Part shown: positions 16,916 through 26,063 of the stretch, piece by piece
Layout of the letters: the number at the start of each line of letters is the position of its first letter
Position numbering within the stretch: position 1 is the first letter of the stretch
Source of the DNA: JAHRVQ01 sp963976815
Lineage (GTDB): Bacteria > Pseudomonadota > Gammaproteobacteria > Pseudomonadales > Azotimanducaceae
Direction of reading: 5' to 3'
Assembly: GCA_963976815.1 (NCBI GenBank)
Contig: CAXBLU010000008.1
Span: 186,001-250,000, forward strand
DNA length: 64,000 nt
The notes under the pieces: model-generated
What the model saw: only the letters and a program-made list of their open reading frames with translations
What the model was told of the DNA's origin: nothing
Database searches by the model: none
Made by a program: the position numbers and the translations under genes

Positions 16916-17673
16916 ATTTGAAGGACAAGGTCGCAATCGTCACGGGTTCTTCCTCGGGAGTGGGGGCAGCAACTGCAAAACTACTCGCGTCAAAGGGCTG
17001 CAATGTTGCGATAAATTACGCTTCCAGCCTGGAAGCCGCAAAATCCGTGGCCGCCGAGTGTGAGGCTTTTGGGGTAGGCGCCCTGGTATGCCAGGCAAAT
17101 GTGGCCGAGGACGCCGACTGCCAAAAGCTGGTTGAGGCAACACTCTCAAAATTTGGTCGTCTCGATGCGCTTGTGAACAATGCAGGGACCACAAAATTTG
17201 TTCCACATCATCAATTAGATGGCCTTGAAAAAGATGATTTCTTTCATATCTACGGCGTTAATGTTGTAGGTCCATACCAGATGGTTCGTGCAGCTGAAGG
17301 TGCGCTTCGAGCAAGTGGAGAAGCATCGGTTGTCAATGTGGCGTCAATTGCGGGCGTGAGGGGCATCGGTAGTTCAATCGCGTACGCCGCATCTAAAGGT
17401 GCACTACTAACCATGACTCAATCGTTAGCAAGGGTGATGGGGCCGGAAATCAGGGTAAATGCTGTATGTCCTGGTTTTATCCAGGGGGAATGGTTAGAAA
17501 AGGGAATGGGTGACAATTACCATAAATTCAAAGATTCGCTAGAAGCAGCTACGCCTTTGCAACTCACCTGTACGGCTGAAACCGTTGCGGATTCCATTGT
17601 TGCTTTTATCGAAGGACACAGCGTGATTACCGGTCAACATATTATCCTTGATGGCGGTCATTACCTCGTATGA
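16912..17673 (+). CDS. SDR family oxidoreductase (FabG-like)
   Basis: A 253-aa classical short-chain dehydrogenase/reductase. The NAD(P) motif TGSSSGVGAA is at residues 11-20, NNAG near 90, catalytic Ser145 and Tyr158-x3-Lys162 (YAASK). The C-terminal GQHIILDGGHYLV is typical of FabG-like enzymes. The substrate is not predictable. It overlaps both neighbours by 4 nt (ATGA), with the 32-aa ORF before and the M16C peptidase after, so all three are translated in one chain. Confidence 0.85.
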   Translation: MNLKDKVAIVTGSSSGVGAATAKLLASKGCNVAINYASSLEAAKSVAAECEAFGVGALVCQANVAEDADCQKLVEATLSKFGRLDALVNNAGTTKFVPHHQLDGLEKDDFFHIYGVNVVGPYQMVRAAEGALRASGEASVVNVASIAGVRGIGSSIAYAASKGALLTMTQSLARVMGPEIRVNAVCPGFIQGEWLEKGMGDNYHKFKDSLEAATPLQLTCTAETVADSIVAFIEGHSVITGQHIILDGGHYLV

Positions 17674-20579
17674 CTGCACAGCCGATGCACCACAAAGCCT
17701 TCGACTTTGTCCGAAGCCACCACATCCCTAATTTAGACCTTACTGTACAGGAGTTTACCCATACTCAAACGGGTGCCAGTCATTATCATCTGGACGTCAA
17801 ACATCAAGAAAATGTGTTCATGGTGGCGTTTAGGACCGTGCCTCAGGATTCAACTGGGGTTGCTCACATCCTAGAACACACAACCCTATGCGGGAGCGAA
17901 AAGTACCCCGTCAGAGATCCGTTTTTCTTGATGATTCGACGTTCGCTTAATACCTTTATGAATGCGTTTACCGCCAGTGATTACACAGCTTATCCCTTTG
18001 CTAGCGAAAATTTGCAAGACTTTAACAATTTGTTAGACATCTACCTGGATGCGGTTTTTTTCCCGCTTTTAGAGCCTATGGATTTCGCCCAGGAAGGGCA
18101 CCGCATTGAGTTTGAAGTGCCCGATGATCCAAGCTCTAAACTAATTTACAAAGGGGTTGTCTACAATGAAATGAAAGGGGATCAAAGTTCCGCTGTATCT
18201 CAGCTTTATGAAGCAATTAAAGCAGAACTATTTCCAACTTCGACCTACCATTTTAACAGTGGTGGAGATCCTGATGAGATTGTGAATTTGAGCTATGAAG
18301 GATTAACGGATTTTCACCGTACTCATTACCATCCGAGTAACGCCATCTTCATGACCTTCGGCAACATTCCCGCCGTAGATCATCAGGAAAACTTTGAACA
18401 AAAAGCTTTAAAAAGATTTACTGCATCAAGCGCCCGCGTTGAGGTACTTCCTGAGATTGATCTGACCGAAACGAAGCGTGTCGAACAGCCTTTTGCCGGT
18501 AATGAAGATGGGGACAGCAAACAATGCCACGTGGTCATGGGGTGGAAGTTAGGCCCCAACACGGACCTGGAAGCGCTCATCAAATGTAATCTGCTGTCGG
18601 ATGTTCTACTTGATACCTCAGCATCGCCCCTGAGGCTCGCCTTAGAAAATACAGACCTGGCTTCAGCGCCGTCGCCACTTTGTGGTCTCGAGGAAACTAA
18701 TTTTGAGATGAGTTTCTTCTGCGGCCTTGAAGGCGCCGAAAAAGAGGATGCAGACAAGGTCGAAAGTTTGATTCTCAAAACCTTAAGGGACGTAGAATCA
18801 AACGGAATTGCCGTGGATAGGATTGAAGCTTGTTTGCATCAAATTGAGTTAAGCCACCGTGAAATAGGCGGTGATGGCTATCCCTATGGTTTGCAACTGA
18901 TGTTCTCTTGTCTTGCGGCGACCATTCACCGCAGCGACCCTATTGCGTTGTTGGACCTTGATCCAGTACTAAAAAAACTGCGCAGTGAAATATCAGATCC
19001 CGATTTTATACCAGGTCTTATCCGGACTTATCTACTCGAAAATCAACACCGGGTTCGACTTACCTTGTATCCAGACCGGGACTTGATTGAACAAAAAAAT
19101 GCAGTGGTTGAAAAACGCCTGGCGGATTACAAAGCCACGCTTTCCACTTCCCAGATCGAATCAATGTTGACTGAGACCCGTGCCCTCGAAGCGAGGCAAA
19201 ATCGTCAAGAACCCGTTGATATTCTCCCCAGGGTCGGGCTCTCGGATATCAGTCCCAGGCGAATTTCACCGGAGTCTAGCCAGACAGAATTACCTAATGG
19301 CATGCCGTTAACACACTATAAAACCGGGACTAACGGCATTGTCTACGAACAACTCATTGCTGATTTGCCTAATTTGTCCGACGATCTTCGCCAGCATCTG
19401 CAAATCTATAGTCAAGTGGTGACTGAAATAGGCTCAGGTAATCGAGACTATTTGGAAACCCAACACCTGCAGCACAGCTTGACAGGCGGACTTGGTTGTT
19501 ACAGTAGTATTCGAGGCGCAGTCGAAGACCCAAATGAACTGTTAGGCAAGTTTGTGTTATCAAGCAGAAGCCTGGATTCAAACCAGGACGCCATGAATCG
19601 TTTGTTAGCAGATACTCATTTTACGCCGGGCCTGCAGGAACGTAACCGTATTCGTGATCTTGTTAACCAACTCCGGGTTCGAAGAGAAGCCAGCATTGTG
19701 AACAATGGTCACGGCCTTGCGATGACTGCTGCCGGTGCCTATTTCCGCCCAGTTCCAGCGCTCAATCATGAGCTTAATGGGCTAGCGGGAACGGTTTGGC
19801 TTAAAGGTTTAGATCAAGAACTGAATGACGATGCGCAATTAGACCGACTACTCAGCAATCTGGTCGGGGTAAATGAATCCCTTCGGGGTGCAAACCGTGA
19901 ATTAATGCTGATTACCGAGGGGGATCTTCCCAATCTGGACAATCTGGCTTCGGTCTGGGGAAATACAGCCAGTAAGACTGACGTCCCCGTTTTATCGGTA
20001 CCTGGCCTCACGGTTCCGAGGCATCAAGCCTGGATTACAACCACCGAGGTCAATTTTTGTGCGGAGGTGTTTCCCACCGTGCCTGAATCCCACCCTGACA
20101 GTGTGGCTTTGTCGGTTCTCGGTGGAGTACTCCGGAATGGTTTTTTGCATCGTGCGATTCGAGAACAGGGCGGCGCGTACGGTGGGGGTGCCACCCACGA
20201 TGGAGCTAACGGTCTGTTTAGGTTCTACTCGTACCGTGACCCAAACCTGGAGAAGACCTTTGATGCGTTCCAGGAGGCAATAAGCTGGGTGAGAACCAGT
20301 GATATTCCCTTTGATCTGGTTGAGGAGGCCATCCTCGGAATTGTCAGCAGTATCGACGCCCCGGGGTCACCGGCAGGAGAAGCCAGACAGAGTTTTCATC
20401 AGGCTATATTTGGTCGAAGCGTTGAACACAGACAGGAGATCCGGCGACGGATTATCGAAACGAGTGTCGAAGATATTAAGCGAGTCGCTGAGTTGTATCT
20501 CACGACAGAATCTTCTCGTGCGGTTGTAACCCATAATCGTTCGAACCTCGTTAACTCCTTCCAGGTAAGTCAAATTTAG
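17670..20579 (+). CDS. M16C insulinase-family metallopeptidase (PreP-like)
   Basis: This 969-aa zinc peptidase has the inverted motif HILEH (His66, Glu69, His70) and a distal Glu ligand, probably Glu167 in VVYNEMKG. The segments TLCGSEKYPVRDPF and FMNAFTASDYTAYPF are characteristic of M16C (presequence protease/PreP) enzymes. These close around and degrade short unfolded peptides up to about 65 residues. Two halves with the same fold are expected in this family. No signal peptide is seen, so it should be cytoplasmic. ATGA overlap with the preceding SDR. Confidence 0.9.
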   Translation: MTAQPMHHKAFDFVRSHHIPNLDLTVQEFTHTQTGASHYHLDVKHQENVFMVAFRTVPQDSTGVAHILEHTTLCGSEKYPVRDPFFLMIRRSLNTFMNAFTASDYTAYPFASENLQDFNNLLDIYLDAVFFPLLEPMDFAQEGHRIEFEVPDDPSSKLIYKGVVYNEMKGDQSSAVSQLYEAIKAELFPTSTYHFNSGGDPDEIVNLSYEGLTDFHRTHYHPSNAIFMTFGNIPAVDHQENFEQKALKRFTASSARVEVLPEIDLTETKRVEQPFAGNEDGDSKQCHVVMGWKLGPNTDLEALIKCNLLSDVLLDTSASPLRLALENTDLASAPSPLCGLEETNFEMSFFCGLEGAEKEDADKVESLILKTLRDVESNGIAVDRIEACLHQIELSHREIGGDGYPYGLQLMFSCLAATIHRSDPIALLDLDPVLKKLRSEISDPDFIPGLIRTYLLENQHRVRLTLYPDRDLIEQKNAVVEKRLADYKATLSTSQIESMLTETRALEARQNRQEPVDILPRVGLSDISPRRISPESSQTELPNGMPLTHYKTGTNGIVYEQLIADLPNLSDDLRQHLQIYSQVVTEIGSGNRDYLETQHLQHSLTGGLGCYSSIRGAVEDPNELLGKFVLSSRSLDSNQDAMNRLLADTHFTPGLQERNRIRDLVNQLRVRREASIVNNGHGLAMTAAGAYFRPVPALNHELNGLAGTVWLKGLDQELNDDAQLDRLLSNLVGVNESLRGANRELMLITEGDLPNLDNLASVWGNTASKTDVPVLSVPGLTVPRHQAWITTTEVNFCAEVFPTVPESHPDSVALSVLGGVLRNGFLHRAIREQGGAYGGGATHDGANGLFRFYSYRDPNLEKTFDAFQEAISWVRTSDIPFDLVEEAILGIVSSIDAPGSPAGEARQSFHQAIFGRSVEHRQEIRRRIIETSVEDIKRVAELYLTTESSRAVVTHNRSNLVNSFQVSQI

Positions 20580-20659
20580 AGACCCATTTAGAGGATTCAA
20601 TGTCACGCTTGTCAACATTAAAATGGCTGCGTGGTTATTGATTAATTGAACGTTTTCGG

Positions 20660-20690
20660 TTAACCCACGGACTTATAATCCTGTGGTTAA
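20660..20690. other. Inverted repeat in the spacer before the TonB operon
   Basis: In the 297-nt gap before the DUF3450 gene, 20660-20671 and 20679-20690 form an 11-pair stem with single bulged bases around a CTTATAA loop. It is followed by AGGGAG and no T-run. It might be a leader structure or a terminator remnant of the peptidase gene. The loop contains TATAAT-like bases, but no well-spaced -35 is visible. Nothing else is clear in the gap. Confidence 0.35.
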
Positions 20691-20876
20691 GGGAGATTTT
20701 AAAGATGCTGCCAAAAATCCCTGATTTGCTTGGTGGCTGCTTGACAAAGCCCTGTGGCTTCTACATTCTGTTCTCGACTACAGGCCAGTCTGTGAGTGAG
20801 GTATTGTCACTTCTCCACGTTAATCGCTGGTCCGTTTTTAACTTAATAAGAGCAACAATTCCTAATAGGTATAAGC

Positions 20877-21650
20877 ATGAGAGAACATCAGATTAGGCGT
20901 GTGCTTGTCGCTTTCGCGATTGGCATGTTGTCGGTCATAAGCACCCAGGTGTCGGCACAAACACTAGACGAAGTTTTAGGGGTACGAGAGGCGACAACGT
21001 CCGATGGCAGGAAGTCGCAATTGAAAGTTGATTCACTGACTGACCAGACGCAGGATTTGCTAACTCAATACAAGCAAGTCATGAAAATCGTTGATGGTCT
21101 TCGCGTATACAACCAACAGCAGGAGCGCCTGATCAAGAATCAGGAGTCTGAAATGGTTGAGCTGAACGAATCAATCGACAACGTTACGATTGTGAATCGT
21201 CAGATTACGCCGCTTATCGAGCGAATGATCAACAACCTCGAGACCTTCATTTCCCTTGACCTTCCTTTCTTAATGTCTGAACGAAGCGAACGAATTGCTT
21301 TCCTTAGGGAAACGCTGGACCGTTCTGACGTGGAAGTCTCCGAGAAGTTTAGTCAGGTTATGCAGGCTTACCAGGTAGAGAATTCCTACGGTGCAACGAT
21401 TGAAGCATATACAGATATCATCTCTCTGAACGGCCAAGAGCGTCAGGTAGATATATTAAAATGGGGTCGTGTGTCACTTGTATTCCAAACTCCCGATGGT
21501 GAAACCAGCGGTGCTTGGGACAAGAAAGCAGGTACATGGGAAATATTGGGTGATGAGTACCGTGGCGGTATCCGAGATGCGCTACGAATTGCTCGCAAAA
21601 CCCAGACTGCAGATTTGGTTAAGCTGCCCGTACCGGCGCCAGGAGAATAA
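20877..21650 (+). CDS. DUF3450 periplasmic protein of the TonB system
   Basis: The 257-aa product has a signal peptide ending ISTQVSA-QT and a long coiled coil (about residues 50-150, with repeated hydrophobic heptads such as QQQERLIKNQESEMVEL). A C-terminal globular part contains LKWGRVSLVFQTPDG. This matches DUF3450, which is regularly encoded first in marine six-gene TonB loci. Its exact role is not known; a periplasmic partner of the TtpC-like protein is a reasonable inference. Only 2 nt separate it from the next gene. Confidence 0.85.
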   Translation: MREHQIRRVLVAFAIGMLSVISTQVSAQTLDEVLGVREATTSDGRKSQLKVDSLTDQTQDLLTQYKQVMKIVDGLRVYNQQQERLIKNQESEMVELNESIDNVTIVNRQITPLIERMINNLETFISLDLPFLMSERSERIAFLRETLDRSDVEVSEKFSQVMQAYQVENSYGATIEAYTDIISLNGQERQVDILKWGRVSLVFQTPDGETSGAWDKKAGTWEILGDEYRGGIRDALRIARKTQTADLVKLPVPAPGE

Positions 21651-21652
21651 CA

Positions 21653-23026
21653 ATGAAAAAATTGGTGATACTAATTGCAGCATTTGGGCTGATTGCATCA
21701 GCACCATTACAAGCTGAAGAGAACGAAATTCAAGCGGCTAGCCTGTCTCAACTGTTAAACATGGTGAAAGAAGGCAAGTTGATTAACCAGGCCGAGAACA
21801 AGCGGCGTGAAGATGCATTTGCCCGGGACAAAGCCAATCAGGCTAAAGCCTTGTCTGATGCCCAGCGATTACAGCGTGAAGAAGAAGCACGCAGTGAACG
21901 TTTAGAGAACCAGTTTGAGAAAAACGAACAGGAACTGGCGTCACTGCAAGAAATCCTGGCCAAGCGCCTTGGTTCACTTCGGGAACTGTTTGGTGTGCTC
22001 CAGCAGGTCAGTGGTGATACTCAGGGTATCTTCGAAGGATCAATTGTTAGCGCTGAGTATCCAGGCCGATCAAAATGGCTGACTGAATTTGCCCAATCTA
22101 TGGGTAAAAGTTCAAAACTCGCAACCATAGAAGAGATTGAACGTCTCTGGTTTGAGATTCAGCGTGAAATGACAGAAACAGGCAAAATCACCCGCTTTAA
22201 CGCCGTGGTAAACAAACTAGACGGTGAAGTTGCAGAGCAGGAAGTGATTCGAATTGGCGCCTACAACCTGGTTAGTGAAGGCAAATACGTGATTTATGAT
22301 ATTGATAACAATGTCATTAAAGAGCTACCAGCCCAGCCTCCAGGTCGTTTTGTAGATTCAGCCGCTGCAATTCAAGGTGCCCAGGGCGGTTTTGTACCTT
22401 TTGGTCTTGACCCAACTCGTGGACAGCTACTTGAACTTCAAATCCAGATCCCTTCTGTTGAAGAAAGAATTCATCAAGGTGGTTTAGTGGGTTACATCAT
22501 CATCGCGATTGGTGTGGTTGCTCTGTTACTGTCGATTGAACGTTTTATTACGCTCACCCTGACCGCAAGCAAAGTGAAGTCTCAAATCAAGAATCCTACG
22601 CCTAATAACGGCAACCCACTGGGCCGAGTGCTGACGGTTTATGAGGAAAACAAGGCGGTTGATCCTGAGACACTGCAATTGAAATTGGATGAGGCCATCT
22701 TGAAAGAGCAGCCTGCAATTAATGCCAGAATTGCCTTTATTAAGATCATCTCCATGGTAGCGCCTCTACTTGGTCTACTAGGTACGGTTGTTGGTATGAT
22801 TTTGACCTTCCAGGCAATTACATTGTTTGGTACAGGTGACCCTAAGACTATGGCCGGTGGTATCTCTCAAGCCTTGATGACAACTGTACTGGGTCTCTGT
22901 GTTGCGATTCCTACGGTACTGTTGCACTCGATTGTCCAAAGCCGCTCTTCTAGTGTCATGCATATTTTGACTGAGCAGAGTGCCGGTTTGATTGCCGAAC
23001 ACGCAGAAAACGCAGGTAAAAAATAA
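21653..23026 (+). CDS. TtpC-like MotA/TolQ/ExbB proton channel protein
   Basis: A 457-aa protein with a signal peptide (ending PLQA-EE), a charged periplasmic coiled coil (about residues 25-115) and a C-terminal ExbB/TolQ channel domain. In that domain a membrane helix (YIIIAIGVVALLLSI) and the signature APLLGLLGTVVGMI are visible. The architecture corresponds to TtpC of Vibrio TonB2 systems, which is needed for energy transfer alongside ExbB and ExbD. Third and second last residues are Lys-Lys. It is followed after 5 nt by a short ExbB. Confidence 0.88.
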   Translation: MKKLVILIAAFGLIASAPLQAEENEIQAASLSQLLNMVKEGKLINQAENKRREDAFARDKANQAKALSDAQRLQREEEARSERLENQFEKNEQELASLQEILAKRLGSLRELFGVLQQVSGDTQGIFEGSIVSAEYPGRSKWLTEFAQSMGKSSKLATIEEIERLWFEIQREMTETGKITRFNAVVNKLDGEVAEQEVIRIGAYNLVSEGKYVIYDIDNNVIKELPAQPPGRFVDSAAAIQGAQGGFVPFGLDPTRGQLLELQIQIPSVEERIHQGGLVGYIIIAIGVVALLLSIERFITLTLTASKVKSQIKNPTPNNGNPLGRVLTVYEENKAVDPETLQLKLDEAILKEQPAINARIAFIKIISMVAPLLGLLGTVVGMILTFQAITLFGTGDPKTMAGGISQALMTTVLGLCVAIPTVLLHSIVQSRSSSVMHILTEQSAGLIAEHAENAGKK

Positions 23027-23031
23027 CGATT

Positions 23032-23547
23032 ATGGATGACATAATCATAGCCATACGGACGTTTATGGAAGCAGGGGGCAATGTACTTTGGTACATCGCC
23101 GCCGCAACCTTCGTCATGTGGGCGCTCATCTTTGAACGCGCTCTTTATATCAATACTGAGCACAAGAAAGATGTAGGTAGGGCATTGGCATACTGGGAGG
23201 GTCGCGCTGAGCGGACTTCCTGGAATGCACACATGATCCGCTTTCGCCTAATCTCAGAAGTGAACATGCGTCTTACGACCAACATGTCATTTATTAAAAC
23301 CCTTATATCGCTCCTGCCATTATTGGGCCTACTCGGCACAGTAACCGGCATGGTGTCAGTATTTGAAGCAATGGCGTACTCAGGTGGTAATGCTAGATCC
23401 ATGGCCGCTGGTGTTTCTATGGCAACGATTCCCACTATGTCCGGCATGGTGGCAACACTGTCTGGCGTTATGGCAAATACGTTTATGACATCTAAAGTAC
23501 AGGCTGAGTCTGACTATATGGAAGACACGCTGACAATGGATCACTAG
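23032..23547 (+). CDS. exbB: ExbB, TonB-system proton channel subunit
   Basis: The 171-aa short ExbB form has three predicted membrane segments: WYIAAATFVMWALIF near residues 20-35, and the pair around PLLGLLGTVTGMVSVF and SGMVATLSGVMANTF. With ExbD it forms the inner-membrane motor that uses the proton gradient to energise TonB. It lies between the TtpC-like gene (5 nt) and exbD (58 nt). Confidence 0.9.
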   Translation: MDDIIIAIRTFMEAGGNVLWYIAAATFVMWALIFERALYINTEHKKDVGRALAYWEGRAERTSWNAHMIRFRLISEVNMRLTTNMSFIKTLISLLPLLGLLGTVTGMVSVFEAMAYSGGNARSMAAGVSMATIPTMSGMVATLSGVMANTFMTSKVQAESDYMEDTLTMDH

Positions 23548-23605
23548 TAGAACCGCAATAGCCAAGTGAAAACTTAAGGCCGATTAGCAGGTCGAGATAA
23601 TAACA

Positions 23606-24004
23606 ATGCGAAGAAGAGTTACCCAGGAAGAAGAGAAAGTCGCGGATTTGACCCCGATGTTGGATGTGGTCTTTATCATGCTGATTTTCTTTATCGTAAC
23701 GGCAACCTTTATTAAGGAAACCGGTATCGAGATTAATCGTCCCGATGCAATTACAGCAACGCCTAAAAAGACTGTATCTTTACTTGTTGGGCTCGGAGCA
23801 GACAATCAAGTCTGGATCGATAAGAAGCAGGTAGATGTACGAAATGTCAGACCTCGGATGGAACGTCTCCACGCTGAGAACCCAAAAGGTGGTCTGGTCA
23901 TTATGGCGGACAGCGAATCCAAAGTTGAGAAAGTACTAGCGATTATGGAGGCCGCCCGGGCAATCGGGATTGGCCAGGTCGCAATAGCTTCGGAGGAGGG
24001 TTAG
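23606..24004 (+). CDS. exbD: ExbD, TonB-system motor subunit
   Basis: This 132-aa protein has one N-terminal membrane helix carrying the essential Asp (Asp20 in DLTPMLDVVFIML) and a periplasmic ExbD/TolR domain with VIMADSESKVEKVL. The Asp carries protons through the ExbB channel. Start ATG 23606; no strong Shine-Dalgarno is evident in the 58-nt gap. tonB follows after 2 nt. Confidence 0.92.
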   Translation: MRRRVTQEEEKVADLTPMLDVVFIMLIFFIVTATFIKETGIEINRPDAITATPKKTVSLLVGLGADNQVWIDKKQVDVRNVRPRMERLHAENPKGGLVIMADSESKVEKVLAIMEAARAIGIGQVAIASEEG

Positions 24005-24006
24005 AG

Positions 24007-24654
24007 ATGGTCATTAGAGTAGGTCTATCCATGATTGTTGGTGTTGTCGTCACACTGGCATTGTTCTATCTCATGCAATTCTTGATCTCAGGGGGCAAGA
24101 AAGCGCTCACCGAGGATACTGCCGGTCGAATCGTTGACATTGTTCGAGTCAAAGAAGAAAACGATGTGCAGACTAAGAATCGCAAACCGAAAAAACCACC
24201 ACCCCCAGATCAACCACCACCCGACGTACCCCCTCAGAACATGAACGTAAATGTTGACCAGTCAGGTTTTACGATGTCTGGACTTGATGCAAATGCTGGG
24301 ATTGATATTGGCGGCGGCGGATTTGGTATTAGCGACGGTGAATATTTGCCAATCGTTAAGGTCGCGCCCGTTTACCCGCGACGAGCTTTATCCCGGGGCC
24401 TTCAGGGTTGGTCCATCGTCGAATTCACCGTGTCTGCTCAAGGCACTGTTGTTGATCCAATTGTGGTCGCTAATTGTGCCTGGACTCGACCCAAAGATTC
24501 CGGCCCCTGCGTTGACAGTCCTAATAGTGTATTTGATTCTGCTGCGATTCGTGCTGCACAGAAATTCAAGTACAAACCTAAAGTCATCGATGGTGAGCCA
24601 ACTGAGACTGCCGGTGTTCAAAACCGTATCGTCTTTGAATTGGCAGAAGGGTAG
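24007..24654 (+). CDS. tonB: TonB family energy transducer
   Basis: This 215-aa protein has an N-terminal membrane anchor (about residues 5-30), a Pro-rich periplasmic spacer (KKPPPPDQPPPDVPP, near residues 62-76) and a C-terminal TonB domain. The domain contains VYPRRALSRGLQGWSIVEFTVSAQG and ends FELAEG. Two Cys residues flank an insert in the C-terminal domain (ANCAWTRPKDSGPC), as in TonB2-type proteins. It would transmit ExbB-ExbD energy to outer-membrane TonB-dependent receptors. No receptor gene lies in this window. Confidence 0.92.
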   Translation: MVIRVGLSMIVGVVVTLALFYLMQFLISGGKKALTEDTAGRIVDIVRVKEENDVQTKNRKPKKPPPPDQPPPDVPPQNMNVNVDQSGFTMSGLDANAGIDIGGGGFGISDGEYLPIVKVAPVYPRRALSRGLQGWSIVEFTVSAQGTVVDPIVVANCAWTRPKDSGPCVDSPNSVFDSAAIRAAQKFKYKPKVIDGEPTETAGVQNRIVFELAEG

Positions 24655-24663
24655 GAGAGCGAT

Positions 24664-25998
24664 ATGAAGTACATATTGATAGCGAGTTTGCTCATGTTGG
24701 CGCCCCTTGTGATAGAGGTCACAACCGGCGTTAACACCTATAGCACTGCCTCAGCAGCTGCAGAGCGACGCAAGGTTCCACCCATGAAGGAGCGGACCTA
24801 CAAAATTATCTCAGAAGCACAACTACTCATTGACCCCGACTCAATTCCTGTCGCGGATGGCGAGGAGAAACCTCAAGTTGTTGCAAACCCCCCAAAAGCT
24901 GTGGAAATGCTAAAGGATGCGTTAACACGCCGTGGCTTGAACGGTTATGAAGTAGCTCAGATATGGAATACGCTGGCGTTTGCGTATTACACACTGGATG
25001 ATTTGAACAGTACCAAAAAAGCGTATGAGGAAGTGCTGAAGCAGGGGACAATTTCTTTGGCTCTGGAACTTTCAGCCACCCGTGCTCTGTTTCAACTCTA
25101 TTACGCTGATGAAAACTACGCTAAGGCTATCGAGTTTATTGATAAGTGGATGGCGTTGAACGAAACACCGGATGCCGATGTGACGTTTATTAAGGCTACT
25201 GCTTACTACCAGATGGAACGATTGGATGACTCCTTAAGAACCGCCATCCGGGTTGAAGAGATTGCCACTGAACTTCAGAAGGAAATGAAGGAAAACTGGC
25301 TTTACATTCAGGTAGTGCTTTATAACGAGAAGCAGAACTTCGACAAGGTTATTGAACTCCTAGAGCGCATGATTGTGATGTTCCCTAAGAAACAATACTG
25401 GATGCATCTAGCGGGCATGTATGGCGAGAAAGGTTGGGATGACAAGGCTCTCTCTGCTTACTACGCTGCTTATACTCAGGGTATGTTTGATAAAGAATCT
25501 GAAGTTGTGATGCTTTGCCAACGTTTACTCAATGCTGAAGTTCCTTATGAGGCCGCTTCAATTCTAGAAAAAGGCTTTAAATCTGAGCTAATTGAGCAGA
25601 ATGAAAAGAATATTCGACTTCTTGCTACAGCTTATACGATGTCTAAGAATTACGATCAAGCAATTGAGGCCTGGAAGAATGCCACGGAGTATGCAAAAGA
25701 CGGTGAGATTTTCTATCGTCTAGCCCAGGCATTGTCTAATGAGGATAGACACAAAGAAGCGGTTGCCGCGTACCGTGAAGCAATAGAGCGGGAAGACGGC
25801 ATCAAGGACATAGAAGAAGTCCAATTCTGGTTGGGTATTTCTTTAATGCAACTTGAAGAATGGGATGATGCTCAAAAAGCCTTCCGTCTAGCTGCGAAAG
25901 ACAAAGACAGACGCAAGAGTGCTAATCAGTATATCCAATACATCAGTTCCGAAAAGCAACGGCAGGCCGCTTTGAAAGAAATGATTTCTGCCAACTAA
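24664..25998 (+). CDS. TPR-repeat protein of the TonB operon
   Basis: A 444-aa protein with a signal-like hydrophobic N-terminus and tandem tetratricopeptide helices from about residue 75 on (YEVAQIWNTLAFAYYTLDD, DEVQFWLGISLMQLEEWDDA-like units). TPR proteins closing marine TonB operons are thought to help TonB-dependent transport from the periplasm; the partner is unknown. It begins 9 nt after tonB and is followed by a strong terminator, marking it as the last gene of the operon. Confidence 0.85.
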   Translation: MKYILIASLLMLAPLVIEVTTGVNTYSTASAAAERRKVPPMKERTYKIISEAQLLIDPDSIPVADGEEKPQVVANPPKAVEMLKDALTRRGLNGYEVAQIWNTLAFAYYTLDDLNSTKKAYEEVLKQGTISLALELSATRALFQLYYADENYAKAIEFIDKWMALNETPDADVTFIKATAYYQMERLDDSLRTAIRVEEIATELQKEMKENWLYIQVVLYNEKQNFDKVIELLERMIVMFPKKQYWMHLAGMYGEKGWDDKALSAYYAAYTQGMFDKESEVVMLCQRLLNAEVPYEAASILEKGFKSELIEQNEKNIRLLATAYTMSKNYDQAIEAWKNATEYAKDGEIFYRLAQALSNEDRHKEAVAAYREAIEREDGIKDIEEVQFWLGISLMQLEEWDDAQKAFRLAAKDKDRRKSANQYIQYISSEKQRQAALKEMISAN

Positions 25999-26020
25999 AT
26001 AGTGATTATGAAATTGTAAG

Positions 26021-26056
26021 CAATAAGAAAAGGGGCCATTGGCCCCTTTTTTATTG
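26021..26056. terminator. Bidirectional intrinsic terminator
   Basis: The stem AAAAGGGGCC / GGCCCCTTTT with loop ATT is extended outward by CAATAA / TTATTG and has T6 on the plus side and A-rich sequence (T-rich on the minus strand) on the other. It lies between the convergent TPR gene and rsgA and can serve both. Confidence 0.9.
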
Positions 26057-26063
26057 CGGCTGG

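Noticed and set aside
20705..20896. 63-codon ORF in the TonB operon leader with GGGAG upstream
   Set aside because: It runs into the DUF3450 start, has no recognisable motif, and its composition is unconvincing. A leader peptide cannot be excluded.
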